A stretch of DNA of 64,000 bases from Acanthaster planci (taxonomy: Eukaryota > Echinodermata > Asteroidea > Valvatida > Acanthasteridae): NCBI RefSeq assembly GCF_001949145.1, contig NW_019091465.1:1470750-1534749 (forward strand), given 5' to 3'. Shown in pieces: positions 63,152 through 64,000 of the stretch. Below the pieces are notes generated by a model. It saw only the letters and a list, made by a program, of their open reading frames with translations. It had not been told where the DNA came from and ran no database searches. Numbering within the stretch: position 1 is the stretch's first letter; every line of letters starts with the position of its first letter. The position numbers and the translations under genes are program-made.

Positions 63152-64000
63152 CTGCAAGGACGCATGCACGTCAAGAAAGTTTACATCTCGGCATCTGTCT
63201 GGTGTGGAGATCTGCACCGAGTGCGGTGTGGCCTCGCGGCTCCGTGCACCAAATCTGCACTTGTGAATTTCTGCACACAGTGGGTGGGAGTCTGGCGTGT
63301 CAGGTTTGCTGGGTGCATGTGCCCTTTAAACGAGGCATTTGCCCTTTTCAAAAGTGAGCTACTGTGAGCCCCAAGCTGGACCGAGAGAGGGCGCAAGTTC
63401 CCAAGCAATGCAGGCTCCTTTGGTAGAGCTGCACTTCGCCAATTCAAAAATGACGATGAAATGCAGGTGTGACAGACGCATCACTACCAACAAAATGAAC
63501 ACTCCCCACCAGCATGGCTCTGAGGGGGTGCTTATGGTCGGGGCAAATATAATGAGCACCTTTGAGGGGAAAGATGGTTTACTGTGTTGAATCAATGAAT
63601 TCCATCAAAACCTGTAGCACTGAGTTATTTCCCCAAGGAGCTGAAGACGTAAGAGAGCAGGGTAACAGAGACAGAAATACAAAGCACTTTGGTCAGAAAA
63701 AAAATAACAAGTACTGTATCAATTCCCTGCACCATAGGCAAATATTTGAAAATCACTCAAACAGTTTGTCCAAATTATTTGAAACCTGTTAAAAAAAAAG
63801 AAACTATAAAATGCAAATGAAAAATATTATCTAATAATTTTCAAAATTCATCGTTAAATATGTTCTTTCCTTTTTCTTCTGTTTTGGGTAATATTTTCTC
63901 AGGATGGCAAATGTAAACACTGCCAGGCTTTTAACTTTGCTTCATTTACTCTCTTTTTTGATTGGACTATAGAGCATGACATCATTCCCAAATCAGTAGC
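63152..64000 (-). other. Upstream intron of the dynein gene
   Basis: Nothing coding was recognised. It holds one copy of a dispersed repeat (63378-63548) and an AT-rich right end. The preceding exon lies beyond 64000. Confidence 0.6.
63378..63548. repeat. Dispersed repeat family C, copy 3
   Basis: GAGAGAGGGCGCAAGTTCCC, GCAGGCTCCTTTGGTA and ACTACCAACAAAATGAACAC match the copy at 20925 in the same order. Confidence 0.65.

Noticed and set aside
62568-63266. A 232-codon plus-strand open frame, the longest without Ns
   Set aside because: It lies antisense to the conserved linker exon 62942-63151 and its own sequence is Ser/Pro/Thr/Cys-rich with no family similarity; it is the shadow of a GC-rich exon plus C-rich intron.
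63152-64000. Search for a promoter or first exon at the right end
   Set aside because: The first exon seen starts inside the linker domain with an acceptor, so more upstream exons exist; no start-site evidence is visible.

Overview
This window is animal nuclear genomic DNA. Short GC-rich coding exons with consensus splice sites are separated by AT-richer introns full of short non-coding repeats (foldback elements, tRNA-like SINE pieces, minisatellites). No bacterial features, rRNA or complete transposon genes were seen. The organism is most likely a ciliated marine invertebrate; I favour a deuterostome such as an echinoderm, but the sequence read alone does not settle this.

One gene fills the window. 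It is a dynein heavy chain on the minus strand, and I can follow it through 59 exons from 63151 down to 1. It enters from the right already inside the linker (tail) domain and leaves on the left inside the C-terminal domain, so the N-terminal tail and the last part of the C-terminus lie outside. The exons seen sum to about 10.6 kb of coding sequence (about 3,530 residues). Reading phases agree across every junction I could test; only the 495-base N run (30142-30636), which cuts one exon, prevents a check. No exon carries a stop or frameshift, so the gene looks functional.

Layout, high to low coordinates: linker (63151-59000); a low-complexity insert then AAA1 (58224-51511); AAA2 (50945-43117); AAA3 (42283-36054); AAA4 (33784-28330); stalk and microtubule-binding domain (26728-21860); AAA5 with a long acidic/Gln insert (20500-17754); AAA6 with a second acidic insert (12005-6986); C-terminal domain (5961-1).

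The central observation is that AAA1, the ATPase that drives every motor dynein, is dead. The P-loop GxxGxGKT/S is replaced by GPSWNRRLE at exactly the canonical spacing, and the Walker B Asp-Glu is Asn-Asn. AAA4 has also lost its P-loop. AAA2 and AAA3 keep theirs, and the stalk and microtubule-binding domain are complete. This suggests a non-motor 'pseudo-dynein', best matching the divergent DNHD1 (dynein heavy chain domain 1) family.

The introns hold many mobile-element relics: at least eight copies of one foldback family whose ends read TGTTGTA.TCGAGTCCATC, four TTAA-flanked elements, a palindromic element with a hammerhead-ribozyme-like centre and a perfect 14-bp target duplication, tRNA-derived SINE pieces, a 101-bp satellite and several minisatellites.
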